DNA from: Megaera sp965229545
GTDB taxonomy: Bacteria; Pseudomonadota; Alphaproteobacteria; Rickettsiales; Rickettsiaceae
DNA length: 64,000 bases
Direction: 5' to 3'
NCBI GenBank assembly: GCA_965229545.1
Contig: OZ245887.1
Coordinates: 1,054,001 to 1,118,000 of the forward strand
The notes under the pieces are model-generated. The model did not search any database. It saw only the letters and a program-made list of their open reading frames with translations, and was not told the DNA's origin. The position numbers were made by a program, and so were the translations under genes. Positions 18,325-28,550 of this stretch are shown piece after piece (the stretch's first letter is position 1; every line of letters begins with the position of its first letter).

Positions 18325-20286
18325 TCAATAGATATTGTAAGGATCTATATCTATTTTAATCTGAAATGAGGATGGAATTTTACAATTATCAAACCATAAA
18401 GAGAGATATTTTTGAATATTAAAGGCTCTTTCATAGATTATTAATATTCTATACCTGCAACGCCCGGAGAGCTTAAATATTAAAGCTTCAGCCGGCCCTA
18501 ATATTCTAGCGGAACTAACAGGGGCTTTTTGGACTATATAATTTGCTATATATAAAGTTTTTTCCTGATATTTGCCTACAACATTAATAACTGCCATTTT
18601 TGTAAACGGAGGCATTTTTGCCTCTTTTCGAGATAGTATCTCCATTTGAATAAATTCTTCTTCTTTACCTTGGGCAAGAGCGGCTAGGGCTTTATTTGCA
18701 GGAAAATAGGTTTGCAACAGTACTTTTCCTTTAGTTTTTTTATCCCTACCTGCTCGTCCTCCTACCTGATGTAGTAATTGAAATGTTTTTTCTGTGGATT
18801 TTAGGTCTCCTCCTAGAAATCCAAGGTCTGCATCAATTACTCCTACTAAAGACAGTTTTGGAAAGTGATAGCCTTTCGTGACGATTTGCGTGCCGATTAA
18901 TATATCAATATTACCGATTTCCATTTCATGTAATAGGGTTTGTACCTGATTTGTTTTTGTATTTTGATCTTTGCTTATTACTTTTATCCGTGAATCTGGA
19001 AAAAGCCTTTTTCCCTCTTCCTCAATTCTTTCAATTCCTGGCCCACATAAGATTAACGAATTCTCTTGATGACATTCCGGGCATATATCATAAATTTTAC
19101 CTACGCTGCCGCAATGGTGGCATTCCATTAATTTTCTACTTTTATGAATTACCATTGATGCCGAGCATTTGTTACACTGAAATCTATAACTACAAGCTTT
19201 ACATATCATTAAGGGTGCATATCCTCGCCTATTTAAGAACAGTAAACACTGATTTCCTTGTTCTAGCGTGGTGTTAATTGCGGTAATTAATGGCGTTGAA
19301 AGCCAATTATTTTGCCCAAGCTCAATATTCCGCATATCTATAATTTCTACTTCTGGTAAGCTAGCATCGCTGAAACGGCTTTTAAGCTCTACCATTGAAT
19401 ATTTTTCTTGCTGGACATTATAAATAGTTTCAATTGAAGGAGTTGCTGAAACTAAAATTATTGAAATAGTTAATAATCGAGCCTTTAATACTGCCATGTC
19501 ACGGGCATTATATAAGATTCCTTCTCCTTGTTTATAGGAAGCATCATGTTCTTCATCTACTACAATTAATCCCAGATTCTTATATGGTAAAAACAGACTA
19601 CTTCGAGTACCTATTACGACTTTGGTTGAGCCACTTAATATACCTTGCATAATCTTTTTTTTGCGAGCTTTACTAATGCTCGAATTCCACACAGCAGGTT
19701 TAAATCCAAAACGCTGGGTAAAACGCTTTATTATTTGGGAGCTTAGAGAAATCTCAGGGAGCATTATCAGTGATTGTTTTCCTTTTTTTATCGTTTCTGC
19801 CACTAAATAAAAATATACTTCCGTTTTACCTGAACCGGTTACGCCTTTTAATAAAACAGGTTTCGTCGTTGCTTTTATAAAATTTAGAGTACCGGCCTGT
19901 TCTTCTGATAAATTCGGCAATAAATTCTCTCCAGAAAATTCCTCATTTTCAGTTTGAATAGCTTGGGGATTTATATCAAAAGGTATGACAAGTTTAGCAA
20001 TAGAACCAAGGGTTGCCAGATAATAGCTACTTGCTTTTTTAATCAGCTCAATATTGGCCAGACCAATATTTTTATAATTACTACCAGGGGGATTTAAAGT
20101 TGGATCGATTATTTTAAGCTGCTTATCACTAGGAGAACAATTCGTTTCCCAAACTACTCCGGTTATGTTTTTATTACGGAAAGGGACAATAATTAAATCT
20201 CCTACTTCTATATTAATATCTTTGGAGATTTTATAATCTAAAGGAAATAAGCCGGCTTTTGGAATGAGAACTTTTATTATCTGCAC
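18325..20286 (-). CDS. priA: Primosomal replication-restart helicase PriA
   Basis: PriA recognises stalled forks and reloads the replisome. The 653-aa protein has an N-terminal DNA-binding domain (residues 1-110), Walker A GVTGSGKTE near 148-156, DEEH at about 244-247, and a zinc-binding cysteine array near 365-405 (CKACSYRFQCNKC, then CHHCG, CPEC). The helicase motif GTQIVTKGYHFP and the QVGGRAGR motif VI are present. The length suits rickettsial PriA, which is shorter than the E. coli protein. The start ATG 20286 is convincing and no disruption is seen. Confidence 0.96.
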   Translation of the reverse strand: MQIIKVLIPKAGLFPLDYKISKDINIEVGDLIIVPFRNKNITGVVWETNCSPSDKQLKIIDPTLNPPGSNYKNIGLANIELIKKASSYYLATLGSIAKLVIPFDINPQAIQTENEEFSGENLLPNLSEEQAGTLNFIKATTKPVLLKGVTGSGKTEVYFYLVAETIKKGKQSLIMLPEISLSSQIIKRFTQRFGFKPAVWNSSISKARKKKIMQGILSGSTKVVIGTRSSLFLPYKNLGLIVVDEEHDASYKQGEGILYNARDMAVLKARLLTISIILVSATPSIETIYNVQQEKYSMVELKSRFSDASLPEVEIIDMRNIELGQNNWLSTPLITAINTTLEQGNQCLLFLNRRGYAPLMICKACSYRFQCNKCSASMVIHKSRKLMECHHCGSVGKIYDICPECHQENSLILCGPGIERIEEEGKRLFPDSRIKVISKDQNTKTNQVQTLLHEMEIGNIDILIGTQIVTKGYHFPKLSLVGVIDADLGFLGGDLKSTEKTFQLLHQVGGRAGRDKKTKGKVLLQTYFPANKALAALAQGKEEEFIQMEILSRKEAKMPPFTKMAVINVVGKYQEKTLYIANYIVQKAPVSSARILGPAEALIFKLSGRCRYRILIIYERAFNIQKYLSLWFDNCKIPSSFQIKIDIDPYNIY

Positions 20287-20535
20287 TATAAGTTGTTTCT
20301 ATATAAAATTATTGATCTAACCTAGATTAAAAAAAGGAAATTGAAAAGTAAAATAAATTGTCTTAAGAGAAAGTCTGAAAAGTTTTATAAGCTGATTTTT
20401 CTACATGACTTAACCTATAAAATAAATATTTAAATAAAAAAACTATAGACCCAGCAAAAAACTTTTGTTATAAGGAGGAAGATTTAGTTATTCTGTATAC
20501 ATAAAGCAGTTTTAGCAAAATAATTTTTTTCTTAT

Positions 20536-20610
20536 TCCTCGGTAGCTCAGTGGTAGAGCAAACGGCTGTTAACCGTTCGGTCGCTGGTTCGAATCCGGCC
20601 CGAGGAGCCA
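20536..20610 (+). tRNA. tRNA-Asn (GTT)
   Basis: The acceptor stem TCCTCGG/CCGAGGA, a D arm (GCTCAGTGGTAGAGC), the anticodon stem AACGG/CCGTT with loop CTGTTAA (anticodon GTT), and the T loop TTCGAAT are all present. The terminal CCA is encoded at 20608-20610. Confidence 0.97.
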
Positions 20611-22034
20611 AATTTTTTCTGATAAAATTTAGATAAATTTTTAAAAATCTTTCTAGAAATTCTACAAGTATTGCTTAAATTACCTTTGAGGTGGCCTCAT
20701 GGTAAAAAATAAAGTAAGATATCCAGTTATATTGGACTACTTATCCACAGAAGTGGATATATTATTAGGTGTAAGGAATTATAAAAGTAAAACTAGAACC
20801 GTTTTTACCGTCACTTTCACACCAGATTTAGCCTTTATGAACTTCAATAACTTTTTTACATAAAGCAAGGCCTAATCCTCAGCCGCCTGCAGAAGTTTTA
20901 GTCCTGGAGCTAACCACAAAAGTTCCAAAAACATGATGTAATTCTTGTGGAGGTATTCCTACTCCCTCATCAGTAATATTGAACTTAACAAAATCCAGCT
21001 CTTTTCTGAAGTTAACGGCAATAATTCCTCTTTGGCTGTACGAAATAGCATTTGTAATTAAATTATCTAGTGTTGAGGTTATATAATACTCATCACAGTT
21101 AACCATTACATTATCTTCTACGTCATAGATAAATTCGAGTTCTTTATCATTTAAATAAATTTTTCTATAAATATCTACTCTTTGGTAAATAAGCTCGCTT
21201 AAATTCACTTTTGTAAAACTAAGCTTGTACGTAAGACTTTTCACTTTTGATAAATCAATCATATTATTTACAAGGCTTACAAGACGTTCAGAACTTTCAG
21301 CAATTTCTTTTATTGCACTTCGTCTTTGTTCTTCAGTGAATTTATCATAATTTTCCCATAAAACTTGTCCTATGCTAGTAATACCAGTAACAGGGATACG
21401 AATTTCATGTTGTAAATTTCGTAAGAATTCGTCCTTAAGCTCTTGAGACTTAATTAACTCTAATTTTTGGTTACCTAGTTTATTAGCCAATTTACTAACT
21501 TTAAGTTCAGTTACTTTATTCTCTTCTTGTTTTTGTTTAAAGAATGAGAGTAATAAGATACTTATTAGCAATAGGGAATAAGTGATTTGTAATTGCAAAT
21601 TATCTGCATAATAAGTTAAAGAACTTATATTCATATATTTCGCAATATTGTACAGCAATTATTACTCCTATTACGGTAAATAATATAGCCGTTTGCCATC
21701 TTATCAAAACTGCTATAGCAGTTAAGCTTGCCATTAATATAATTGCGTGTAGATGGTTAAATTGACCTGCTATGGCTAGTACGCTGTTACAGAAAGCTAA
21801 ATTATAAAACACCGCTATATTCCATAAAAAAAAGGTAAAGGCTTTATTTGTAAACTTTTCTGACCATAATGGATAAGTAATAAATATAGTTGATAAAATA
21901 AGCGCTAAATAATATATTGGGTTTAGTATCAAGCTAAATTCATTCTGAATAGCTTTAGGTAATGAGTAAACACTGGATGATATTGTTAATATACAAAATA
22001 ACCCAAAATAACCAAAAATTCTTTTTTCTTTCGG

Positions 22035-23402
22035 AGTCAATCATTTATTTTGTGTAAGTTGTTGTATTTTTTAATTCCAGTAAATCATGCCTAAAATCCC
22101 TGCATAAAATTTTAAATTGATTCAATGCCAAAGACCAATTTTTAATCGGCATTGTCCATTTTTTGGCAGCATTTTTTAGAGCCAAAAATACGATTTTTAA
22201 AATAGACTTATCATCTGGAAAAACCCCTTTATTGTTGATGATTTTTCTGATTTGACGATTTATCGATTCTATCGCATTGGTAGTATAAATTACCCGCCTA
22301 ATCTCATCAGGAAAAGCAAAAAGAGGAATAATCCCGTTCCAATTCCTTTGCCAAATATCAGAGATCACAGGATATTTATTATCCCATTTAGCAGCAAACG
22401 ATTTTAGCTCCAGATATCCTATTTCTTCGCTGTTTGCAGTGTAAATCCTTTTAAGATCCGCTGTGACCGCTTTTAAATCCTTATAAGAAACATATTTTAC
22501 AGAATTCCTCGCCATATGTACTATACAGAGTTGTACAATCGTATTAGGATAAATGCTATTTATGGCTTCAGGAAAGCCTTTTAATCCATCAACGCATGCT
22601 ACATATATCTGTGTTATCCCTCTGTTCTTTAGCTCAGTTACAACCTGCATCCAAAACTTGGAACCTTCATTTTTACCGACCCAGATCCCCAGTAATTCCT
22701 TTTTCCCTTCCATGTTAACACCTATTGCAAGATATACCGCTTTGTTAATTACTGTATGATTATCCCTTGCTTTAACGTGTATGCAATCCAAATATAATAT
22801 TGGATATACATCGTCTAGGGACCTGTTTTGCCATGTAGTAACTTCTTCTATTACTCCGTCAGTGACAGTTGATATAAGGTCCTTGGAAATATTGGTCTGG
22901 TATATCTCCTCTAAATGGCTATGTATCTCACTGACAGTCATCCCTCTTGCATATAGTGAAATCACTTTATCATCAAAACCACTAAATCTCCTAACTCCTT
23001 CAGGAATCAATTGAGGTTCAAATTCTCCTTCCCTGTCCCTCGAAACATCTACGGTAATCTGATGACCGTCATCATCTATAATCGTTTTTTCATAACTGCC
23101 GTTGCGACGATTATTATCGCTCTTGATTATCTTACTATGTTTAGAATAACCTAGATCGTGTTCTAATTCACTTTCAAGAATTCTCTCTACTATTTGCTTT
23201 TTAAGTTTATTAAATAATACACCCGCGACCAAATAATTCAGATGGATCTGCTTTTGATAGTAATTCTTCGACTAATTTAGTATTTATATCTACTTCTTTT
23301 TCTGCTAATTTTTTAGCCATTTTTTCCTCTGTATTTAAGTTGCTTTTTTATAGTATCTTCTACTATATCCTTTTGCAACTTACACAAACTATATGACAGA
23401 CT
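22035..23402 (-). mobile_element. IS256-family element E (best preserved)
   Basis: The element is 1368 bp with ends AGTCAATCAT (22035) and ATGACAGACT (23402). Flanking octamers TCTTTCGG (22027-22034) and TTTTTCGG (23403-23410) match at seven of eight bases and are a plausible target duplication typical in size for IS256. It is inserted between the symporter and kinase halves of the fusion gene. Confidence 0.92.
22045..23232 (-). CDS. IS256-family (Mutator-type) transposase
   Basis: The 395-aa frame covers the whole catalytic region: Asp in YPILYLDCIHVKARD, Asp in IYVACVDGLKGFPEA and Glu in TNAIESINRQIRK. The only start in this frame is a TTG at 23232 without a visible ribosome-binding site. 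An ATG at 23320, in another frame, encodes a family-typical N-terminus (MAKKLAEKEVDIN...ADPSELFG) that needs a +1 shift near GGTCGCGGGTG to join this frame. The same arrangement is seen in elements A, B and D. The product is therefore either a shortened protein, a frameshift product, or not made. Confidence 0.8.
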   Translation of the reverse strand: MVAGVLFNKLKKQIVERILESELEHDLGYSKHSKIIKSDNNRRNGSYEKTIIDDDGHQITVDVSRDREGEFEPQLIPEGVRRFSGFDDKVISLYARGMTVSEIHSHLEEIYQTNISKDLISTVTDGVIEEVTTWQNRSLDDVYPILYLDCIHVKARDNHTVINKAVYLAIGVNMEGKKELLGIWVGKNEGSKFWMQVVTELKNRGITQIYVACVDGLKGFPEAINSIYPNTIVQLCIVHMARNSVKYVSYKDLKAVTADLKRIYTANSEEIGYLELKSFAAKWDNKYPVISDIWQRNWNGIIPLFAFPDEIRRVIYTTNAIESINRQIRKIINNKGVFPDDKSILKIVFLALKNAAKKWTMPIKNWSLALNQFKILCRDFRHDLLELKNTTTYTK

Positions 23403-23991
23403 TTTTTCGGGGTATTGTTTTGACAAAATGTAATTAAATTGAAGTTCTTTAATGATTGGTTAAATTGGTCTCTTTTTCTTGCTCTTTCTGTTCTTAAGGA
23501 ATCTAGTGAAGGTGCTGCTTTTCTCCCTTGCCATCCACCTTGTTCGCGAAGTACATAGTGGCGCTACCCATAAAAAATATTGTATTAGCAATCATCCCTG
23601 GCACTATGCTATCGATTTTAGAGTAAAATTTAAAATACATTACAGTAATAAAAAACCTGCTGCCATGCCTATTAAAACTGCTCTACTTGAGCTCCGGAAA
23701 CCAAAAATGGCTAATATTAACGGTACTGATACTATTGGCATATAAAAGCTATACGTTGCTAGGACAAGCTCAAGTAAGTTATTTAAAAATAAGCTTAGTA
23801 GTAAAGCGAAAATGCCTATTAAGAAAGCAGCAATACGTACAAATAATAGGTGTTTTTTTTCTGTTAATTTTAAGTTCATGGTTTCTGAAATGTCATAAGC
23901 AAATAATACAGCAGAAGAATTAATATAACTATCTGCTGTAGACATTATCATCGCCATAATTCCCATGATAAAAAGCTCTTTAAAACCATTA

Positions 23992-25131
23992 TTACTCCGG
24001 CCTTTAAATATTGAACTAACATTAGAGAAATGATATAATGATATAATGATATTGTATCAAGAGTAATAACAAAATGTCTAATAAAAAATTATCACCAAGC
24101 GATCTCAAGATATTAAGAAAGAAAGCAGTGGAAGCAATAGTTATACATGGAATAAGCAAGAAACAAGCATCTATTACCTTTGGGTTTTCTAGGAGTTCTA
24201 TATGGAAAGATCTTAAAGAGTACAAAATTTCTAAGGAAGAAAGCTTTCGCTATAAGAAGCGAGGAGTAAAGGTAGGAACAGGATCTAAAATCAGTAAAAA
24301 TCAAGAAGAGGAATTAAAATCTAAAATTTTATCACATACACCTGATGAATTGGGAATGGATTATACGTTATGGAATAGTAAAGTGGTACAAGAATATATA
24401 GAATCCAATTACCTTTATCAGTATAACAGGCGTTCTATAAGAAAAATTATGAATAGATTGGGTTTTACGTCTCAAAAACCAATTAAATCAGCCTATCAAC
24501 GTAATCCAGAGAAGATAAAAGAATGGTTAACAGTCACATATCCAGAAATCAAGTCTCGTGCAATGAAAGAAAGTGCTAGAATTTATTGGGGAGATGAAAT
24601 GGGGATACAATCAACAGATAATCGAGGTAAAACATATGGTCTTAAAGGCAAGACCCCAGCAATCAAGAGAAGTGGTTCAAGATTTAAATGTAATATGCTA
24701 GCTGCTATTAGTCCGCAAGGGTTTATGAACTGGATGGTATTTGAAGATAATTTTACCAGCAAAAAGTGTATTGAATTTTTAGGTAGACTTATCAGACAAA
24801 TTAAGCAGAAAATATTTTTGATATTAGATAATCATAGAGTGCATCACAGTAAAAAGGTAAAAGCTTATGTAGAAAGACATAAGGACAAGCTAGAATTGTT
24901 TTATTTACCATCATATTGTCCTGATATGAATCCACAAGAACTTGTAAACCAAGATGTCAAAGCTAACTCCAATAATTTTCGAGTACTAAAATCAGTAAAA
25001 GATTTAACAATTAATGTACGGTCCTATTTAACACAAATTCAGTTTAATGGTATAAAAATTCAAAATTATTTTAAAAAGAAAGAAATAGCTTATGCTACTA
25101 TATAATGTTCAATATTTAAGGGCCAGAGTAA
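23992..25131 (+). mobile_element. IS630-family element, copy 2
   Basis: A 1140-bp copy flanked by TA on both sides, inserted in the symporter part of the fusion pseudogene. Excision with one TA restores the codons NHYLTNGFKELF across the junction. It carries an extra ATGATATA unit near its left end, like copy 7. Confidence 0.95.
24074..25105 (+). CDS. IS630-family transposase (copy 2, intact)
   Basis: This is an intact 343-aa transposase. It differs from copy 1 in KDLKEYKISKEES (Asp and Ser in place of Tyr residues) and has FYLPSYCP. The Ser variant is shared with copies 7 and 8, suggesting a sublineage. Catalytic Asp, Asp and Glu positions are unchanged. Confidence 0.95.
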   Translation: MSNKKLSPSDLKILRKKAVEAIVIHGISKKQASITFGFSRSSIWKDLKEYKISKEESFRYKKRGVKVGTGSKISKNQEEELKSKILSHTPDELGMDYTLWNSKVVQEYIESNYLYQYNRRSIRKIMNRLGFTSQKPIKSAYQRNPEKIKEWLTVTYPEIKSRAMKESARIYWGDEMGIQSTDNRGKTYGLKGKTPAIKRSGSRFKCNMLAAISPQGFMNWMVFEDNFTSKKCIEFLGRLIRQIKQKIFLILDNHRVHHSKKVKAYVERHKDKLELFYLPSYCPDMNPQELVNQDVKANSNNFRVLKSVKDLTINVRSYLTQIQFNGIKIQNYFKKKEIAYATI

Positions 25132-26071
25132 TAGTAAGATAATGATTTACAATGTAAGGTACCACATTACCTGAATCTAAAGGTGGAGCGTTGTCTGCTA
25201 CCAACATAACACCGATAAAGGTATTGACAATAAGATCACAAATAATAACAAAAAAACCAGCAATAATAAAAGATTTAGAAACTTGAATAGTGTTCCTTGC
25301 CATTGAGATTCTTTGAAAAACCGCTGAATCAATGCTAGGTATCATAAAAAAGAGAAATAAAAATAAAATATTTAAAAAATTAGGGTCGTGATAGTCAAAT
25401 ACTGCACGATAATTAAATGAAGGGTGTTGATTTATAGAGTTAAATGCTGTTTCAACACCAGGTAATGCCGACCAAATGACAAAAGCTATTATTGGCATTA
25501 CTATACCGAAAGCAAAAAACTGGATCATATCTGTAAAAGTAACTGACTTGATCTCTCCAAAGGTAGAATAAGTAATAATTATCAAGCTGCTTGCCACTAT
25601 TGTATATATTCCAGGAATACCAAGCCAGCTATTTAATAATGCTGCTAAAATTGAAAATTGCATTGCGACATTTCCTAAGGCAGGGAATATTCCTGATACG
25701 GCTGTTATACTTCTTATATGTTTACCATAAATACTGCCCATTGCGTCTACTGATAGCTTTCCCAAAAATTCGGCCATGCGCGGGGCATAAATGTAGGAAA
25801 TTATAAAAAAGACATTGCATCACCTAAGCCTGGGATAATAAAATATAGCCCGTTACTATAAGTTTCACTTGTAGTAACAGTAAAACTTGCCCCGCTGAGC
25901 CAAGTAGCAACTATAGTAGCAGCAATAGTTGCGGTGCTAAAATTTCTGTTACCTAAAGCGTATTCTTTTATTGTTTTTATATTTCTGCCAGAGTGTAAAC
26001 TCTACTATTAAGTTAATTGCCAGAAAAGCTATAACTATTAATATATCTATATTATCCACTAGTTTATTCAT

Positions 26072-26374
26072 GTATTTATTACTGCTTAGGTTAATTATCT
26101 GTATGTTATATCGAGTATTATGGAGAATAAATAAAAATTTTTAATTTTTTAGATAAAAGTATTAATAGATAATAATTAGAGAATTTACAGAGATGTTAGC
26201 AAATATACTAAAAAATCGCATTCTATTCTCTTAAATAAATCATAAAATAACATTCCTCAAGGCTTTTTGCATAAGGGAAATCGTTATCATATTTCCCAAG
26301 ATGAGTATTAGATATCATGCCGTACCGCACCTGCTCCAGATAAAGTGTTAGTAAATAGTTAATAAATTAATATA
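26072..26374. other. Intergenic region without recognisable genes
   Basis: About 300 bp of AT-rich sequence between the fusion pseudogene start and IS630 copy 3. No ORF, tRNA or clear terminator was recognised. It should contain the former promoter of the fusion gene. Confidence 0.5.
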
Positions 26375-27506
26375 TTACTCTGACCTTTAAATATTGAACA
26401 TTATATAGTAGCATAAGCTATTTCTTTCTTTTTAAAATAATTTTGAATTTTTATACCATTAAACTGAATTTGTGTTAAATAGGACCGTACATTAATTGTT
26501 AAATCTTTTACTGATTTTAGTACTCGAAAATTATTAGAGTTAGCTTTGACATCTTGGTTTACAAGTTCTTGTGGATTCATATCAGGACAATATGATGGTA
26601 AATAAAACAATTCTAGCTTGTCCTTATGTCTTTCTACATAAGCTTTTACCTTTTTACTGTGATACACTCTATGATTATCTAATATCAAAAATATTTTCTG
26701 CTTAATTTGTCTGATCAGTCTACCTAAAAATTCAATACACTTTTTGCTGGTAAAATTATCTTCAAATACCATCCAGTTCATAAACCCTTGCGGACTAATA
26801 GCAGCTAGCATATTACATTTAAATCTTGAGCCACTTCTCTTGATTGCTGGGGTCTTGCCTTTAAGACCATATGTTTTACCTCGATTATCTGTTGATTGTA
26901 TCCCCATTTCATCTCCCCAATAAATTCTAGCACTTTCTTTCATTGCACGAGACTTGATTTCTGGATATGTGACTGTTAACCATTCTTTTATCTTCTCTGG
27001 ATTACGTTGATAGGCTGATTTAATTGGTTTTTGAGACGTAAAACCCAATCTATTCATAATTTTTCTTATAGAACGCCTGTTATACTGATAAAGGTAATTG
27101 GATTCTATATATTCTTGTACCACTTTACTATTCCATAACGTATAATCCATTCCCAATTCATCAGGAGTATGTGATAAAATTTTAGATTTTAATTCCTCTT
27201 CTTGATTTTTACTGATTTTAGATCCTGTTCCTACCTTTACTCCTAGCTTCTTATAGCGAAAGCTTTCTTCCTTATAAATTTTGTACTCTTTAAGATATTT
27301 CCATATAGAACTCCTAGAAAACCCAAAGGTAATAGATGCTTGTTTCTTGCTTATTCCATGTATAACTATTGCTTCCACTGCTTTCTTTCTTAATATCTTG
27401 AGATCGCTTGGTGATAATTTTTTATTAGACATTTTGTTATTACTCTTGATACAATATCATTATATCATTTCTCTAATGTTAGTTCAATATTTAAAGGCCG
27501 GAGTAA
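26375..27506 (-). mobile_element. IS630-family element, copy 3
   Basis: A 1132-bp copy with TA on each side, in an apparently intergenic AT-rich site. The two flanks (TTAATAAATTAA and TTATTAATTTATG) look continuous, and no gene is obviously broken. Confidence 0.93.
26401..27432 (-). CDS. IS630-family transposase (copy 3, intact)
   Basis: This is an intact 343-aa transposase. Private changes include KKLGVKVG (Leu for Arg) and LDNHRVYHSK (Tyr for His) just after the second catalytic Asp. Otherwise it matches copies 4 and 5. Confidence 0.93.
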   Translation of the reverse strand: MSNKKLSPSDLKILRKKAVEAIVIHGISKKQASITFGFSRSSIWKYLKEYKIYKEESFRYKKLGVKVGTGSKISKNQEEELKSKILSHTPDELGMDYTLWNSKVVQEYIESNYLYQYNRRSIRKIMNRLGFTSQKPIKSAYQRNPEKIKEWLTVTYPEIKSRAMKESARIYWGDEMGIQSTDNRGKTYGLKGKTPAIKRSGSRFKCNMLAAISPQGFMNWMVFEDNFTSKKCIEFLGRLIRQIKQKIFLILDNHRVYHSKKVKAYVERHKDKLELFYLPSYCPDMNPQELVNQDVKANSNNFRVLKSVKDLTINVRSYLTQIQFNGIKIQNYFKKKEIAYATI

Positions 27507-27612
27507 TATTATTAATTTATGTTGTGTATAATCATAACTACGGGGCATGCTACGTTTAATCTAAAATCTTTTAATTCAATAAATATAAAATTAAATTGGG
27601 AGGATAATCACT

Positions 27613-27884
27613 ATGTTTCAAATATTTATGATGCTAACAAATGGCGCTATGTGCGTTATGAGTACTTTGTCATTTGTCCAGTCTTTTTATGATAATTACA
27701 ATAAGAAAGCAGTAGAAATAAGTCAGAATCCGACAGGTACTGTTCCCGCGCTAAGCTCGTACATTTAGGTTCCGGGTTTATGCACAACGAACACCCCAGT
27801 TATATCGGTGGTAATCCATTCACGGTTAAGCTATCTGGTGTTATTAAAAGTGATAAACATCACGACGAAGTTGAAATATCATAA
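27613..27884 (+). pseudogene. Small hypothetical gene with frameshift
   Basis: ATG 27613 follows a GGGAGG ribosome-binding site (about 27598). The frame reads MFQIFMMLTNGAMCVMSTL, a hydrophobic start, then SFYDNYNKKAVEI, and stops at 27768 after 51 codons. An overlapping frame continues with GSGFMHNEHPSYIGGNP and KSDKHHDEVEIS to a stop at 27884. A 1- or 2-bp indel near 27760 would join them into an approximately 90-aa protein with one N-terminal membrane segment and a His-rich tail. I do not recognise the family. The 51-aa form could also be real. Confidence 0.5.
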
Positions 27885-28038
27885 TTAACAACCTCCTCAC
27901 TAGCTAATTTTTAGAGGAATAGTTATAGAATAAGATTATTATTTATTTCTATAGCTACAACAAGAAATTAGCTAGATAAAGAATCTGAAACATAGCATTT
28001 ATCTGCTTAATACTGAATAAAAGTCTGCTCGAACTTAC

Positions 28039-28473
28039 CTACATTTCGAGAAGATCTTCATCAATATGAGTCTTTTCGTAATTCTCATGACGTTCTTGCG
28101 CTTCTATACATAAAGTAGCTACAGGTCGTGCCTCAAGCCTTTTAATGCCTATTGCTTCTCCTGTTTCTTCACAGTAACCGTAGTTGCCTCTATTGATCCG
28201 CTCAAGAGCAGATTCTATTTTATCAATTAATTTGCGATAGCGGTCGCGGGTTCTAAGTTCAATAGTTGTTTCTGTTTCTACACTTGCACGATCATTTAAA
28301 TCTGGTTCATTCCAGGTTTCTTCTTTTAAATGATTTAACGTTTCCCGAGATTCCGCAAGTAAACTATTACGCCAATTTAAAAGTTTTTGTTTAAAATATT
28401 CCAACTGCATTGGATTCATATATTCTTCACCTTCGGAAGGTTTATAACCCTCTGGCAGAATAACTTTATCCAT
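28039..28473 (-). CDS. dksA: DksA-family transcription factor
   Basis: DksA binds the RNA polymerase secondary channel and helps modulate transcription, classically with ppGpp. The 144-aa protein has a coiled-coil N-terminal half (residues 20-95) and the C-terminal zinc-finger fold (GNYGYCEETGEAIGIKRL, then TLCIEAQERHE). Only one Cys remains in each half of the finger, so the classical four-Cys zinc site is reduced, as in several alphaproteobacterial DksA proteins. The start at 28473 has a strong AAGGAGG. It lies 77 bp downstream of xerC on the same strand. Confidence 0.93.
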   Translation of the reverse strand: MDKVILPEGYKPSEGEEYMNPMQLEYFKQKLLNWRNSLLAESRETLNHLKEETWNEPDLNDRASVETETTIELRTRDRYRKLIDKIESALERINRGNYGYCEETGEAIGIKRLEARPVATLCIEAQERHENYEKTHIDEDLLEM

Positions 28474-28550
28474 TTTAACCTCCTTTTTACAAAACAGGTC
28501 TAATATAGTATAAAAGCCAACAAGAAAGCAAGGTAAAATGATTAAATAAT

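Larger units (their letters stand above)
20765..26071 (-). pseudogene. Sodium:solute symporter-histidine kinase fusion gene, broken by two IS elements, frameshifts and stops
   Basis: One gene of about 930 codons can be rebuilt. It starts at ATG 26071 with an SSS symporter domain (YALGNRNFST, LSVDAMGSIYGK, STFGEIKSVT, MSTADSYIN). A linker and several more membrane helices follow, then a HisKA domain with LQHEIRIPVTG and an ATPase domain with N box LITNAISYSQ and G1 DEGVGIP. Such transporter-coupled kinases (CbrA-like) sense transport or substrate. Lesions are a frameshift near 26010, IS630 at 23992-25131, a frameshift near 23645, IS256 at 22035-23402, a frameshift near 21650, an in-frame TGA in the G2 box (20879) and an in-frame TAA about 19 codons later. 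The native stop is at 20765. Removing each IS plus its target duplication restores the reading frame at both junctions, which shows it was a single gene. Confidence 0.85.

Noticed and set aside
20879..20881. TGA as a sense (recoded) codon in the kinase and IS630 genes
   Set aside because: Intact genes use TGG for Trp and end at TGA normally, and the same genes also carry TAA or frameshifts, so these are ordinary stop mutations.
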